Below are positions 1-10,738 of a stretch of 64,000 nucleotides of DNA, piece by piece (positions within the stretch are counted from its first letter, which is position 1; each line of letters begins with the position of its first letter). Source of the DNA: Manihot esculenta (Eukaryota > Streptophyta > Magnoliopsida > Malpighiales > Euphorbiaceae); contig NC_035171.2 in NCBI RefSeq assembly GCF_001659605.2, forward strand, positions 27,011,825 to 27,075,824, written 5' to 3'. A model generated the notes under the pieces. The model was given only the letters and a program-made list of their open reading frames with translations, had not been told where the DNA came from and ran no database searches. The position numbers and the translations under genes are program-made.

Positions 1-560
1 TTATTTTCTTTCTTTCTCACTTTCCAGCTATCCAAACAAACTATTAAGTTTAAAGTGAGAAAAGAAAAAAAAAAAAAAACAAATATATGAGATAAGCATA
101 CGACAATAATTAAGAAAAAAAATATATTATCAACTTGGCTACCCACATGTGAAATTGTTGTACAAATTTCATTTATTTAAGATTATCTTCTAGCATATAG
201 AGAGGGAATATGCTTGATGCATATGGCAAGATAGACATAAAGAAAGATTGAAAATAAGAAGAAAGAAGAGAAAAAAACAAAAGTTTGAAATGGTCATTTT
301 TGTAAAATGTGACATTTGCTTGGAAGTTTGCTTCTCAATACATTTGCTAAAATGTGAAGGAAGGGTCCAGAATTTTGTGATTGATTGCCTCTACCAAATT
401 ATATTCAGACAAAGTTTTTGCAAGACACCTCTTTTCTTACATTTGAAGCTTCCAAAAAATATATATATATGTTGGAATTGATTTTGATGGAAAATTTTTT
501 CATCACTCACGTGGGGTCTTCATCTATATAAGTTAAATAAAGCTCCCTTAATAGTAATGA
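1..560. other. AT-rich intergenic DNA, no gene recognised
   Basis: Low-complexity AT-rich sequence with A-runs. A 77-codon open frame at 248-481 (+) is Lys/Arg-rich at its start and resembles no family I know. I treat it as chance. Confidence 0.6.
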
Positions 561-1190
561 CTTTTTTTTTTTTTAACAATAGCCACTGCTATCCCATATA
601 ACTGAATTAGGTAAAAGTTGGATATGAGTTGACCTCTCTACACAGGCTCGTTACAGAAAAAAAAAAAAATTCCCATGCAGCCCAAGACTAAGTAGACTAG
701 CCACCTTTCTCTTAATGAACCAGCGACAAAAAAATTCCAGATTGCAAATGCTTAACCCAATATGGAAGTATGTCTCTAATGTAATGGAAAAGCTAGCAGC
801 TAAAACTCCAGCAGCATTATCAGTATGAGTGAGGCAATCAAACGAATTGGCTGTTAGGAAGACCTCTCACACAGCCTAAAACAAAACGTATACTCCTACA
901 AATGCAAGAGACCCATATGAACCTAGCATTCGACTCCTCAATCAGTGCCGATAGCGGTAGATTCAATCATCGCCAGGGATGAAAAGTTGCTGGCAACCCC
1001 ACGAAATAGAAATGCAAACACAGAGCCAGTAGTGAGGGAGACCAACGACTCCATGCATGCCTTTCTATTCTTTAATATCAAGCAGACCATCGCCAACTAG
1101 CAATCAAGGAAAACAATACCATATAAGCTATAGTCACCACTAAGACTCCAATAGAAACTGACTATATAATAAAACTCTATAAAAGCTAGA
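561..1190 (-). repeat. Possible 3' tail of a non-LTR retroelement (- strand)
   Basis: This block has clearly higher GC than its surroundings and is bounded on the left by a T-run at 561-574, which would be a poly(A) tail on the - strand. Translating the - strand gives fragments with several stops that only loosely suggest a LINE C-terminal region. The broken LINE further right has the same orientation and lacks its 3' half, so this could be the rest of it or another copy. Weak call. Confidence 0.25.
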
Positions 1191-2280
1191 CGAAAATTAA
1201 TTATACAAATAAAATTATACATTTTAATAGCATTAATAAAATGAGACATTTCTTTTATATTTTTAAAATATTTTTAGTAAATTACAATTTAATTATTGAT
1301 ATTTAGTGAAATTTATAGTTAGCCTCTATATTTTAAATTTTATTTTTATTAATAAAATAATCCTTAAGTAAAACTTTGTTTTTCTTAATCATGAATTACC
1401 CCAGTATTTTTATAAATTAATTACTTAATATTATAACTATTTATAAGTAAGTATTATATTTATAAATTAATTTCTACTATTTATTAAATTTCAATGTCTT
1501 GAAAACATAATAAATTAAAAATTTATCATTTCCTTTTTTCCTGTTAAATTAAAAAAATAATAATGAGAAAGAAAAAGTTAGATAGAAAATGGGCTTCTTT
1601 AAACTTGAATGTGGATGCATTTTATATCTAAATTCTTGATTTAATTTAATCTTATTATTTTTATATTTTATTTTTTAAAATATAATTTATTGAAATTTAA
1701 TAAAAATGAGAGATTAATTTATAAAAATATAAAGAGTTATTTGTTTTAGTTATAATATTTAAAAATTAATTTATAAAAATATAATGATAAATTATAACTA
1801 CAAGAATTATTTATATATAAAAATATCATAACTAATTTTAAAACTTATGTTTCACTAATCTTTAAGAATTAAAATGTAGTTTATATTAATTAAAAACTAT
1901 TTAAATTGAATATTAAAAAAAAAAACTCTACTTTACGAATGTTTTCAAACACATGAATCTTTTATTACAAATTAAATAGTAGGATTATACTTGAAAAAAT
2001 CATCAAATATTTTTTTTAATAATTTACCATAATATATATTTAGGAGTGGCTTACCCTACTTCAATTATATTTTTGGAAATTATTATGTAATTTTATTTAT
2101 AATAAAATTAATTATTTTACCTATTTATTACGAAAACTATATTAATAGATATCTATCTGTATTTTTATTTCGTTTATTTTTCACTAATTCAATTTATTTT
2201 TTACGTATTAAGGTAGACAAATGGATTAAAAATATATAAAATAAAAATATATGATTAGTATATTTTTAAAAATAAAAACT
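1191..2280. other. AT-rich intergenic DNA
   Basis: Very AT-rich sequence with runs of A, T and TA. I see no gene, terminal repeat or target duplication. Confidence 0.6.
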
Positions 2281-3062
2281 ATATAATCAATTTCAATAAA
2301 AATAAAGAGATCAAACAAAATTTTTTTATTCTTTATTATGTATATAAACTAGGACCATATACAGCCCTTTGGGCTATGATTGCTGGATTTTGGGTCGAGT
2401 CAACAGGACTCGAGATTTAAACTTTTCATCAAAAGTTTTTTTTTTTTTTTTTTAAATGAGATTATTTTTTTATTAAATAAAATCTACATAGAAAGTTTAA
2501 TGATATTTATAATACTATGAAATCTACAGAATCATAGACCGATAATATCAATAGATAATTACTAATGAATTTATAATAAATTGCAAAACCATTGATAAGT
2601 TTGTAATTAAAAACTTTGTTGTTAAATTTACTGATGAGTTTCACAATTCATTGGTAAATTCATGAATGGATTTTAAAATTAGTTGGAAATTAAAAAAATA
2701 AATTTAGTCCTCAACTTATTAATAAAATTTGAAATTTATTTATAATTTTTAATAAATTTTAAAATTTAATGAGTAATATTAAAATAAAAGTATCTTAAAA
2801 TTTCAATCATTTTTTATTCACCAATGAATTATAAATGAATTTTAATATGCATTAGTAATTTATCAATGAATTTAAAAAAAATAAAATAACTGTTCAATCA
2901 ATTACTTATTCGAAATATTATAATTTTTTTTTTAAAATTTTTTTTATTAATATTTGTACCAATTTATTTCTTTTGATTGATTTTAATCTTTTCATAAATG
3001 TTGGGATTCATATTGAAAATAATAAAAAATCTAGGAATTAGAATCGTAAAAATACGACTACG

Positions 3063-3064
<2 letters not shown>

Positions 3065-3101
<37 letters not shown>

Positions 3102-3108
3102 ACCACCA
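3065..3108. repeat. (TA)n microsatellite
   Basis: A pure alternating TA run of about 44 bp inside repeat copy A. A shorter run sits at the matching place in copy B (27059-27079). Confidence 0.9.
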
Positions 3109-3109
3109 C

Positions 3110-3535
3110 CTTTACTCTTATCATTTTATTCACTCTACCACTTTTTTTATTTCATTTTTTTAATATTTTTTATTTTCTCTTTTTTCTCTTTTTTGCTTTT
3201 TTTAATTTTTTCTTTTATTTTATATTTTTTTTATCATTTTCTTTCCATTTCCATATATTTTCATTTTTCTTCGTCCTTTTCCTTTCATTTCGATTATTTT
3301 CTTCTTTTTTTCACCATTTTTTTATTATTATTTTCTTTCTTTTATTTTTTTTTCATTTTTCTTCAATTTCTTTCATTTTTCATCATTCTTTCCTTTTTCA
3401 TTATTTTTCTTTTCTTTTCATTATTTTTTTTCTATCATTTTTTCCCTTTTCCATATTTTTTTTCTTTTTTGTCTTTTATTTATCATCCTTTCATTTTTTT
3501 TCTCCTTATTTCATCATTTTTTTTCTTTTGAAATA
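3110..3535. repeat. Polypyrimidine low-complexity tract
   Basis: About 420 bp of nearly uninterrupted T and C, mostly TTTC and TTTTC units. It yields a Phe/Leu/Ser-rich open frame (3193-3531) that I treat as an artefact. The matching tract in copy B is at 27095-27470. Confidence 0.85.
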
Positions 3536-4367
3536 TAATTTTCCCACTAATGACATTGTATTCCTAATAATTGTTCAACATAAAATTAAATATATTTATA
3601 ATAAGAAAATAATTTCCATCCGCTGTAGGACTTGTTGCAAAAAAAACCACTCCATTTTATCATATGCTTTGTACATATCCAGTTTTATTGCCATGAAATG
3701 AGATGTATTACAAGAAGTTTTAAGGTAATGAAACACTTCATAAGTAATAATAATGTTATCTTGAATAGTACGATGTGGAATGAAAGTAGCTTGGTCCTGT
3801 GAGATAAGAGAAATTATCCATGACTTCAACTGATTAACCAAAGTCTTGAAAATAACTTTATAAATAAAATTGCAAAGGCTAATCGGTCTATACTAAGATA
3901 AAGCAGTTGGATTAGCACACTTTGGAATGAGAACAATATTGGTCCTATTAAATTCCTTTAGAAGATATTCCTTGGCATAAAAACTGCACACCACATTACA
4001 CAAATAAGATGAAATAAAATTCTAGTTACTTTGATAAAACAAACCTAAGAAACCATCAAGACTAGGAGCTTTGGTGCTGCCTAATTCAAATATTGCCTTC
4101 TTAAACTTATTATCTGATATAGGCACCAAAAATGCATTAATCTCATCCGTGACTAGTCGGAGAATGAGGTTGACCACATCACTACTGCTAAGAAGTTGCT
4201 CTACAGTATACAGCTGATGAAAAAAATCACACACCAAAGATTGTATCGCAAAATCACCCTCAACCCACAAACTAGAGTCACTCTTCAATTTATTAATTAC
4301 ATTGTGTTGTCATTTTCTGTAAGGTGGTCAAATGAAAAAACTTAGAATTACGATCACCTCCCTACAG

Positions 4368-4428
4368 CCATTATACCCGACATCTTTGTTTCCAGAAACC
4401 ATTATACCTGACATCTTTGTTTCCAGTG
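4368..4428. repeat. Short tandem duplication inside the LINE
   Basis: A unit of about 30 bp (ACATCTTTGTTTCCAG preceded by CCATTATACC, with one base difference) occurs twice in a row. Confidence 0.7.
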
Positions 4429-4514
4429 AAGTTCATCTTGTTGCTGCAAGTCATAGAGAGTAGACAACAGTGAAGATTCTAAAATTGCATTCTAATCATC
4501 AAAAGGCTTGAGAT

Positions 4515-5345
4515 TAATGTGCTAAACCAACTAGTGCTGAATAGATTACCTCCTTAAAATGTCACCCTTGAAGACACCGTTGTGCCATCGGCTAGAAAAA
4601 GATAGACTAGCTTTCAAGTGTTGCATAAAATAGTACATCAAAAAGCCAAAGACTGATGTATGCCAAGCAGAAGAAATAATATTAGATTATTAATGATGGA
4701 GTAACCACTTAGCCTTAAAATGAAACAAAAGGTTACGACTCGTTGGAGGGGGGTCCAAAAACAAAATTAAAGGTCTGTGATCTTATCCGACTAGAGATTG
4801 GTGTATAAGGTGAGCCCACAGAAAATGTTGTAGCCACTCTATTGATACAAAAGCTTTATCCAACCTCTATTGTATAGCATGAGTGCCAAAACGCTTATTA
4901 AACAAGTGAATGATTGTCCGGCCCATGGTAATTCCAACAAAGCACAACCCAAGATAAAAGCATTAAAGCCCCATATCTGAGAAACAATCACGTACATTCA
5001 CCCAATTTATCTGCAGAGGAACGAATAACATTAAAATCACCAATAATACCCATAAACAAATGTCTTTTTCCAACACTACTTAGTATCCTTCAAAGTGATA
5101 AGATAGTCCATAAAATTTTGGCACAAATAATGAGGATCCAATCAACTAAATTATCTCACCAAAGAGACAGTCTGCTTATAATACCAACTGAATCAACAAA
5201 CAGATAGTTAGGATATTCATATTGATGTTGTAATATTGTCATACATTATTGTCTCTATTTAGTTTCCATAATAAAAACTATACAAGAGCAATATTTATAA
5301 AGGAGCTCACGTAGAGCTCACATTGTCTGGGGTTGCCCAATCCAG
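4515..5345 (-). repeat. LINE 5' region, tandem unit 1
   Basis: On the - strand this begins with ATTGGGCAACCCCAGACAAT near 5345 and runs to about 4515. The same sequence, about 90% identical, recurs as unit 2 (5346-6030 continued at 24830-25065). Unit 1 lacks about 82 bp that unit 2 has at 5870-5951. Confidence 0.75.
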
Positions 5346-6030
5346 ATCCTCCAACTAGTGCTGAATAGATTGCCTTCTTAAAATATCATCCTTGAAGACA
5401 CTGTTGTGCCATCGGCTCAAAACGGACTGACTAGCTTTCAAGTGTTGCATAAAAGAGTATATCAAAGAACCAATGACTGATGTATGACAAGCAGAAGAAA
5501 CAATATTAGATACTGAGGATGGAGTAACAACTTAGCCTCAAAATGAAACAAAAAGTTACGCCTCGTTGGAGGGAGGTCCAAAAATAAAATTAAAGGTCTA
5601 TGATCTTACCCAACTAGAGATTCGTGTATAAGGTGAGCCCGTGGAAAACATTGTAGCCACTCTATTGATACTAAAGCTCTATCCAACCTCTATTGTATAG
5701 CATGAGTGCTAAAACGCTTATTAAACCAAATGAATGGTTGTCCAGTCTATGGCAATTCCAACAAAGCACAACCCAAGATAAAAGCATTAAAGCTCGATAT
5801 CTGAGAAACAATCACAGTACATCCACCCATTTTATCTGTAGAGGAACAAATAACATTAAAATCATCAATACAACACTATAGCAGGGACATAGGTGGCCTT
5901 AAAGCAGTCAAATCACCCCATACACCATCTCTATAAACTTGATCGGGACACCCATAAACAAATATTATTTTCCAATACTTTTTAGTATTGTTTAGAGTGA
6001 TTAAACAGTCCATAAAATCTTGACACAAAT
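5346..6030 (-). repeat. LINE 5' region, tandem unit 2 (left part)
   Basis: A diverged repeat of 4515-5345, interrupted at 6030 by the solo LTR and resuming at 24830. The last five bases, CAAAT (6026-6030), are one copy of the target-site duplication of that LTR. Confidence 0.75.
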
Positions 6031-7000
6031 TGTAACGACCCGGAGACCGGACTGCTACCGGCGCTAAGATTCAGATCGACTTAAGGTTGCCGGAACCCGT
6101 AGCAAGTCTTCTATGCATCCTGTGAACCTGATAAATCCCATACATGATCATACATTTTCATAAAAATTTTAAACTTTTCATTTACCAAGCTTGACCTGTG
6201 CATGCACTATATCTTTGAACATAAAACTCCATACTAGAGCCCTCATCAAATGCTCTAGATGGGTCAACATTACATATATCAAGCTTGGTTCTCATCATAA
6301 AACATCATTACATATTGATCATGTACAAAAAGGATTAAACATACTCTAGGGCCAAGCACAATACTACCCTCAATATACATTACATTACATCATTTTTCTA
6401 TAATACATGTCCACTACTATACTATTACATTCTCTGCTCTTGCTGCTACCCTGTCTTATCTCTGGCCCTGCAAACCTGGGGGTTAGGGAGAGGAGTGAGC
6501 TACTAGAGCCCAGTGAGTAAAATAATATGCCATCATGAAATGCTTCACATCACAAACAATGCACATCAAGGATGGACTGACCCAAAAATCCCTCTACTCT
6601 GTGCCCGGCCCTCGAAGGAGCTCCTCAAGACTTCTGTTACATACATAAACTCTGTGCCCGGCCCTCAGTGGGGCTCCTCAGGACTTCTTACATGGAAATA
6701 ATAACTAGAGGGCTAAAGGGTCGTCCTGTTGTCCATCCACACCAACAAGAAATAATGCAATGCGTCATATTCGTGAATACTAATGCAATACAACCTATTA
6801 TATACATGGCATTCATGATGCATGAGTCATGCTAAAAACTTTTCATTTATTTTAAAACACAGTTCAGTTCTACTCACCTCTAGCAAATGCTGCACTAGCT
6901 CTGAACCAGCTAACTCTGTGGGCCTCCTCGGTTCCTTGGGTCCGATCCTACAAAGGTGGACTCAAATGAGGGACCAAACATACTCTATCATAACTCTAAA

Positions 7001-9274
7001 TGTAACGACCCGAAAATCGGATCGCTACCGGCGCTAGGATCCAGATCGGCTTAAGGCCGCCGGGACCTGTAGCAAGCCTGACATGTAACCTGTAAACCTG
7101 TTTAATCCCATACATGATCAATAATCATACATAAAAATTAAAACTTTTCCTTCATACATTCTCTCTTACACCAAACTCAACCTGCATGCACTGAACATAA
7201 ACATACTGTAAACATTGACCCCTCTTTGGGATCTCATCAATGCCCCAATGGGCGACATACATGTGTTGAGTTGGCTAACATCTACATCATAAAACATCTG
7301 AGATCATGTAATAAAGGGGATAACAATAACCATAGGGTCAAGCACAACTTCAAATCCTCAATATCATTATACATAACATGACTATTCAACTTTATATCAT
7401 CTTACAATTTATCATGTCCACTTTCTATCTATTACAAACACATGACTTTACTCTTCTTGACTTCTCTGTCTAGCCCGTACCTGCAATCCTGGGGGATTAG
7501 GGAAAAGGGGTGAGCTACTAGAGCCCAGTGAGCAGAATAATGAAAAACAACATTTAAAATCTCATGCCATCATGTAATGTAGCACATCAACAAATCACAT
7601 CTCGGATGGTATTGTCACCAATAGTCCTCTACATTCCAAAGTGCCGGGACGTAGAATGGGTCAACCAGTCTTTCTCTTAACATAACATAACATAGCATTC
7701 CAATGTGCCAGGGACGTAGAATGGGTACAACCTGGACTTTCTCTTACATCGTGCCAGGGACGTAGAATGGGTACAACCTGGACTTCCATACCGTATCATG
7801 CCGTAACATCATCATATCATATGAGGACTAAAGGATCATCCAATAATCAATCCACATCAACATCATAAATGCAATGCAACATATTCGTGAATTCTAATGC
7901 AAACAACCTAATTCATCACATGGCATTCATGATGCATGAACATGCTAAAAACTTTATAACTTATTTGCTTTAAATCGTAAAGGTTTATTCTACTCACCTC
8001 TGGCTGAAGCTCTACTGACTCAGAAGCAGCTGAACTCACTGCTGGGGTCCTCGGTTCCTCGGGTCCGAACCTACACAGGTGGACTCAAATGAGGGACCAA
8101 ACAACTAGAACATAATTCTAAAAACATCCCCCAAAAACCCCCTAAAATACCTCAAAACAATCATGCAAAAACATGCAAAGGAAGGCTGAATAGGGCAGGT
8201 TCGACGGCACCTTCGGCGGCCGAAAGTCCCTCCAGAGCCGAAACCCAGGCAGGTTCGGCGGCACTTTCGGCGGCCAAAAGTCCCAGACAGAGACGAAAGT
8301 CTCTTTTCGGGGGCAGGCTTCGGCAGCCAAAAGGCTTGCCTCCCCAGCCATGTTCGGCAGCCGAAAGTCCTTCGGCTGCCGAACCTGGTTTCTGCCAAAG
8401 GGCAGAAACTTGGCTCCTCTATGCACATTTGCCTCCAAAACTTCCAATCATGCATAAACCTATTCTACAACACACATACTCAAGCATACAAGCTCCTAGG
8501 GGCTTCAAACTATCTTAAACCCCATCTACAACACATCAAACAACACAAATCCAACATACATTGCCCATAAACCAACATAAACCCAAAAACTCATAAAACC
8601 CTACTCATGCATTTATTCTTCAAGAATCCGCTTAAAACTTGTTAAAAACATGTAGTGAGCTCAAGATCGGCCCTTACCTCTTGCAGATCGAGAGGAAAAC
8701 GACCCTAGCTCGGAGATGGGAGAGATTTGAGTTCTTGAACCTCAAAGCTCCAAAACTTGCTTTAAACTCGGAAATCTTCAAAACAAGGTGAAAACTCATA
8801 AGAAAAACATGAAAACTCGAAGGGAGAAGCTAAAAACAGAGGAGGGGCAGTGGAGAACTCACCTTGGCCGAAAATGGGAAGAAAAGCTTGTCCGTTTCGG
8901 CCATGGGGTCCTTTTATAGGCTGTCCTTACCACCTTTCGGCGGCCTAACGTGCCCCCATAACGCATGCAAGTTCGGCGGCCGAACGTGAGGTTCGGCGGC
9001 CGAACCTTGGCTGATTCAAACAAGGCTTTCGGAGGCCTAAAGCGCTCCCAAAACCTCCCCATGTTCGGCGGCCGAACATGACTTTCGGCGGCCGAACCTG
9101 GCAAAGTCTCCAAAGCCCTCTACACTCAAAACTTGGATTTATTTCTCTTAAAAACCATAAAACACCTTAAAACATTTTATGAAAACATGGTTTTACCCCT
9201 TCTAGAGGTTCCCGACATCCGAGATTCCACCGGACGGTAGGAATCCCGATACCGGAGTCTAGTCGGGTATTACA
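7001..9274 (-). repeat. 3' LTR of Tekay-like copy 1
   Basis: 2274 bp, bounded by TGTAACGACC and GGGTATTACA on the + strand. It holds three units of a GGGACGTAGAATGGGT minisatellite (about 7640-7790), two clusters of TTCGGCNGCCGAA palindromes (8195-8385, 8935-9100) and a TATA-like CCTTTTATA at 8910-8918. Confidence 0.95.
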
Positions 9275-9290
9275 TTCTCCCCCCCTTAAG
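9275..9290 (-). promoter_or_regulatory. Polypurine tract of copy 1
   Basis: On the - strand it reads TTAAGGGGGGGAGAA directly before the 3' LTR. This is the expected primer for plus-strand DNA synthesis. Confidence 0.85.
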
Positions 9291-9311
9291 AACATTCGTC
9301 CCCGAATGTTC
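9290..9311. repeat. Perfect hairpin beside the polypurine tract
   Basis: Inverted arms GAACATTCG (9290-9298) and CGAATGTTC (9303-9311) flank TCCC. The same hairpin occurs at the same place in copy 2 (59817-59838). Confidence 0.85.
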
Positions 9312-9403
9312 CTCAGCTAGCACATAGCATGGCATACACATATCATACATACAAAGCACATAAAACTCACAAGGAACAAACCTCAGAAAAGATAAGGGTA
9401 TTG

Positions 9404-10639
9404 CTAGAGCATGGACTCCCGTGTCTCCCAAGTGCATTCTTCCATATTGTGGTGGTTCCACAGGACTTTCACCATCGGGATTTCCTTTTTCCTTAGCTTT
9501 CTGATCTGGGTGTCTATGATCCGTACTGGCTGTTCAACATAGGTGAGATCCTTTTGGACCTCCACATCAGGCTCACTAAGAACCTTGCCCGGATCTGACA
9601 CAAACTTTCTCAACATTGAAACATGGAAAACCGGATGGATTCTTTCCATTGGAGCAAGTAAATCCAGCTTGTACGACACATTCCCAACCTTTTGCAAGAT
9701 TTCAAAGGGTCCGATGTATCGTGGGGCTAGTTTACCTTTCTTCCCAAAGCGAACCACTCCTTTCATTGGAGACACCTTGAGCAATACCAGATCTCCCTCC
9801 TGAAACTCTACTTGCTGTCTGCGGATGTCTGCATAACTCTTCTGTCTGCTTGCAGCAGTCTTGATCCTTTCTCTGATTATGGGTACCACCCTGCTGGTAA
9901 TCTCTACTAGCTCAGGCCCTGCCAAGGCCTTCTCTCCAACTTCCTCCCAGCAAACAGGTGACCTGCACTTCCTTCCGTATAAAGCTTCATATGGAGCCAT
10001 CCCGATGCTAGCATGATGGCTGTTATTGTAGGCAAACTCCACCAAAGGTAGATGCTGCCTCCAAGAACCGCCAAAATCCAGCACACACATTCTGAGCATA
10101 TCCTCGATAGTTTGGATGGTCCTTTCGGACTGTCCGTCCGTCTGGGGGTGGAAGGCAGTACTGAAATCCAACCTGGTACCCATGGCATTCTGCAGACTCC
10201 GCCAAAACCTGGAGGTGAACTGGGGCCCTCTATCAGACACTATTGAAACAGGAACCCCATGCAGCCTGACGATCTCATCTACATACACCTGCGCCAACTT
10301 GTCCACAGAATAGCCACTCCTGACAGGAATGAAGTGAGCAGATTTGGTGAGTCTGTCCACAATCATCCATATGGAGTCCAATCTGTTGGACGTCGCCGGT
10401 AACCCCACTACGAAGTCCATAGCTATATTCTCCCATTTCCACTCTGGAATAGGTAGCGGGTTAAGCATTCCAGCCGGCTTCTGATGTTCCAGCTTCACCC
10501 TCTGACACACTTCGCAGGCTGACACAAACTGTGCCACTTCTTTCTTCATCGCTGGCCACCAATAAACTTTCTTCAGATCTTGATACATCTTGGTGGCTCT
10601 GGGGTGAACGTTGTGTCTTGCATTATGAGCCTGTCTCAT
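9404..10639 (-). CDS. Integrase with chromodomain-like tail, Tekay-like copy 1
   Basis: The 411-codon frame is in phase with the upstream gag-pol frame and separated from it only by a TAG at 10739-10741. The N-terminal zinc site is visible (His5, His12, Cys43, Cys46), followed by the DDE core: Asp75 in MDFVVG, Asp136 in VSDRGPQ and Glu172 in DGQSERT. The C-terminus (about 365-411) has the VKVLWNHHNMEECTWE signature of Tekay/Del chromodomains, which direct integration by binding chromatin. The frame ends at a TAG where copy 2 has CGG and continues for six more residues. The annotated start is only the first Met after the upstream stop; the natural product is part of a polyprotein. Confidence 0.9.
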   Translation of the reverse strand: MRQAHNARHNVHPRATKMYQDLKKVYWWPAMKKEVAQFVSACEVCQRVKLEHQKPAGMLNPLPIPEWKWENIAMDFVVGLPATSNRLDSIWMIVDRLTKSAHFIPVRSGYSVDKLAQVYVDEIVRLHGVPVSIVSDRGPQFTSRFWRSLQNAMGTRLDFSTAFHPQTDGQSERTIQTIEDMLRMCVLDFGGSWRQHLPLVEFAYNNSHHASIGMAPYEALYGRKCRSPVCWEEVGEKALAGPELVEITSRVVPIIRERIKTAASRQKSYADIRRQQVEFQEGDLVLLKVSPMKGVVRFGKKGKLAPRYIGPFEILQKVGNVSYKLDLLAPMERIHPVFHVSMLRKFVSDPGKVLSEPDVEVQKDLTYVEQPVRIIDTQIRKLRKKEIPMVKVLWNHHNMEECTWETRESML

Positions 10640-10738
10640 AATGTCTCCCTTTAGCCCTATGTCATCTGGTACACAAAGTCGACTCCCATAGCGGAGGATC
10701 CCCTTGCTATCAAATCTGAACTCACTGTCCTTGCCTGA

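Larger units (their letters stand above)
2281..3615. repeat. Dispersed AT-rich repeat, copy A
   Basis: This segment matches 25637-27615 in the same orientation. Shared anchors are a block at 2282-2365 matching 25637-25715, a GGGCTATGATTGCTGGATTT block at 2371 and 26449, a (TA)n tract followed by AACACCACC at 3107 and 27079, a long pyrimidine tract, and a common end around TATATTTATAATAA at 3590 and 27602. Copy B has about 730 bp extra (about 25705-26440). Copy A stops abruptly at about 3615, where LINE sequence begins. I do not recognise the repeat family. Confidence 0.65.
3616..5345 (-). pseudogene. Broken LINE (non-LTR retrotransposon): linker and start of reverse transcriptase
   Basis: The - strand reads into a plant LINE ORF2. 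Open frame 4288-4022 contains the linker typical upstream of the RT, ending in a KAPSLDGFLGLFYQ stretch. Frame 3841-3596 contains early RT motifs, including FIPHRTIQDN and AIKLDMYKAYDKMEW; the first catalytic Asp lies in KLDM. Frameshifts and stops separate the pieces. The RT then ends at about 3615, before its YxDD motif, where repeat copy A begins. LINEs usually lose their 5' ends, so loss of the 3' half points to a later deletion or recombination. Confidence 0.75.

Noticed and set aside
3193..3531. Phe/Leu-rich frame, like a membrane protein (also 27163-27468)
   Set aside because: Translation of a T/C-only tract in a dispersed repeat.
8105..8518. Arg/Pro-rich frames on both strands, recurring at 15730-16143, 16941-17368 and 58558-59150
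   Set aside because: They are frames through the GC palindrome clusters of LTRs and are repeated with each LTR.
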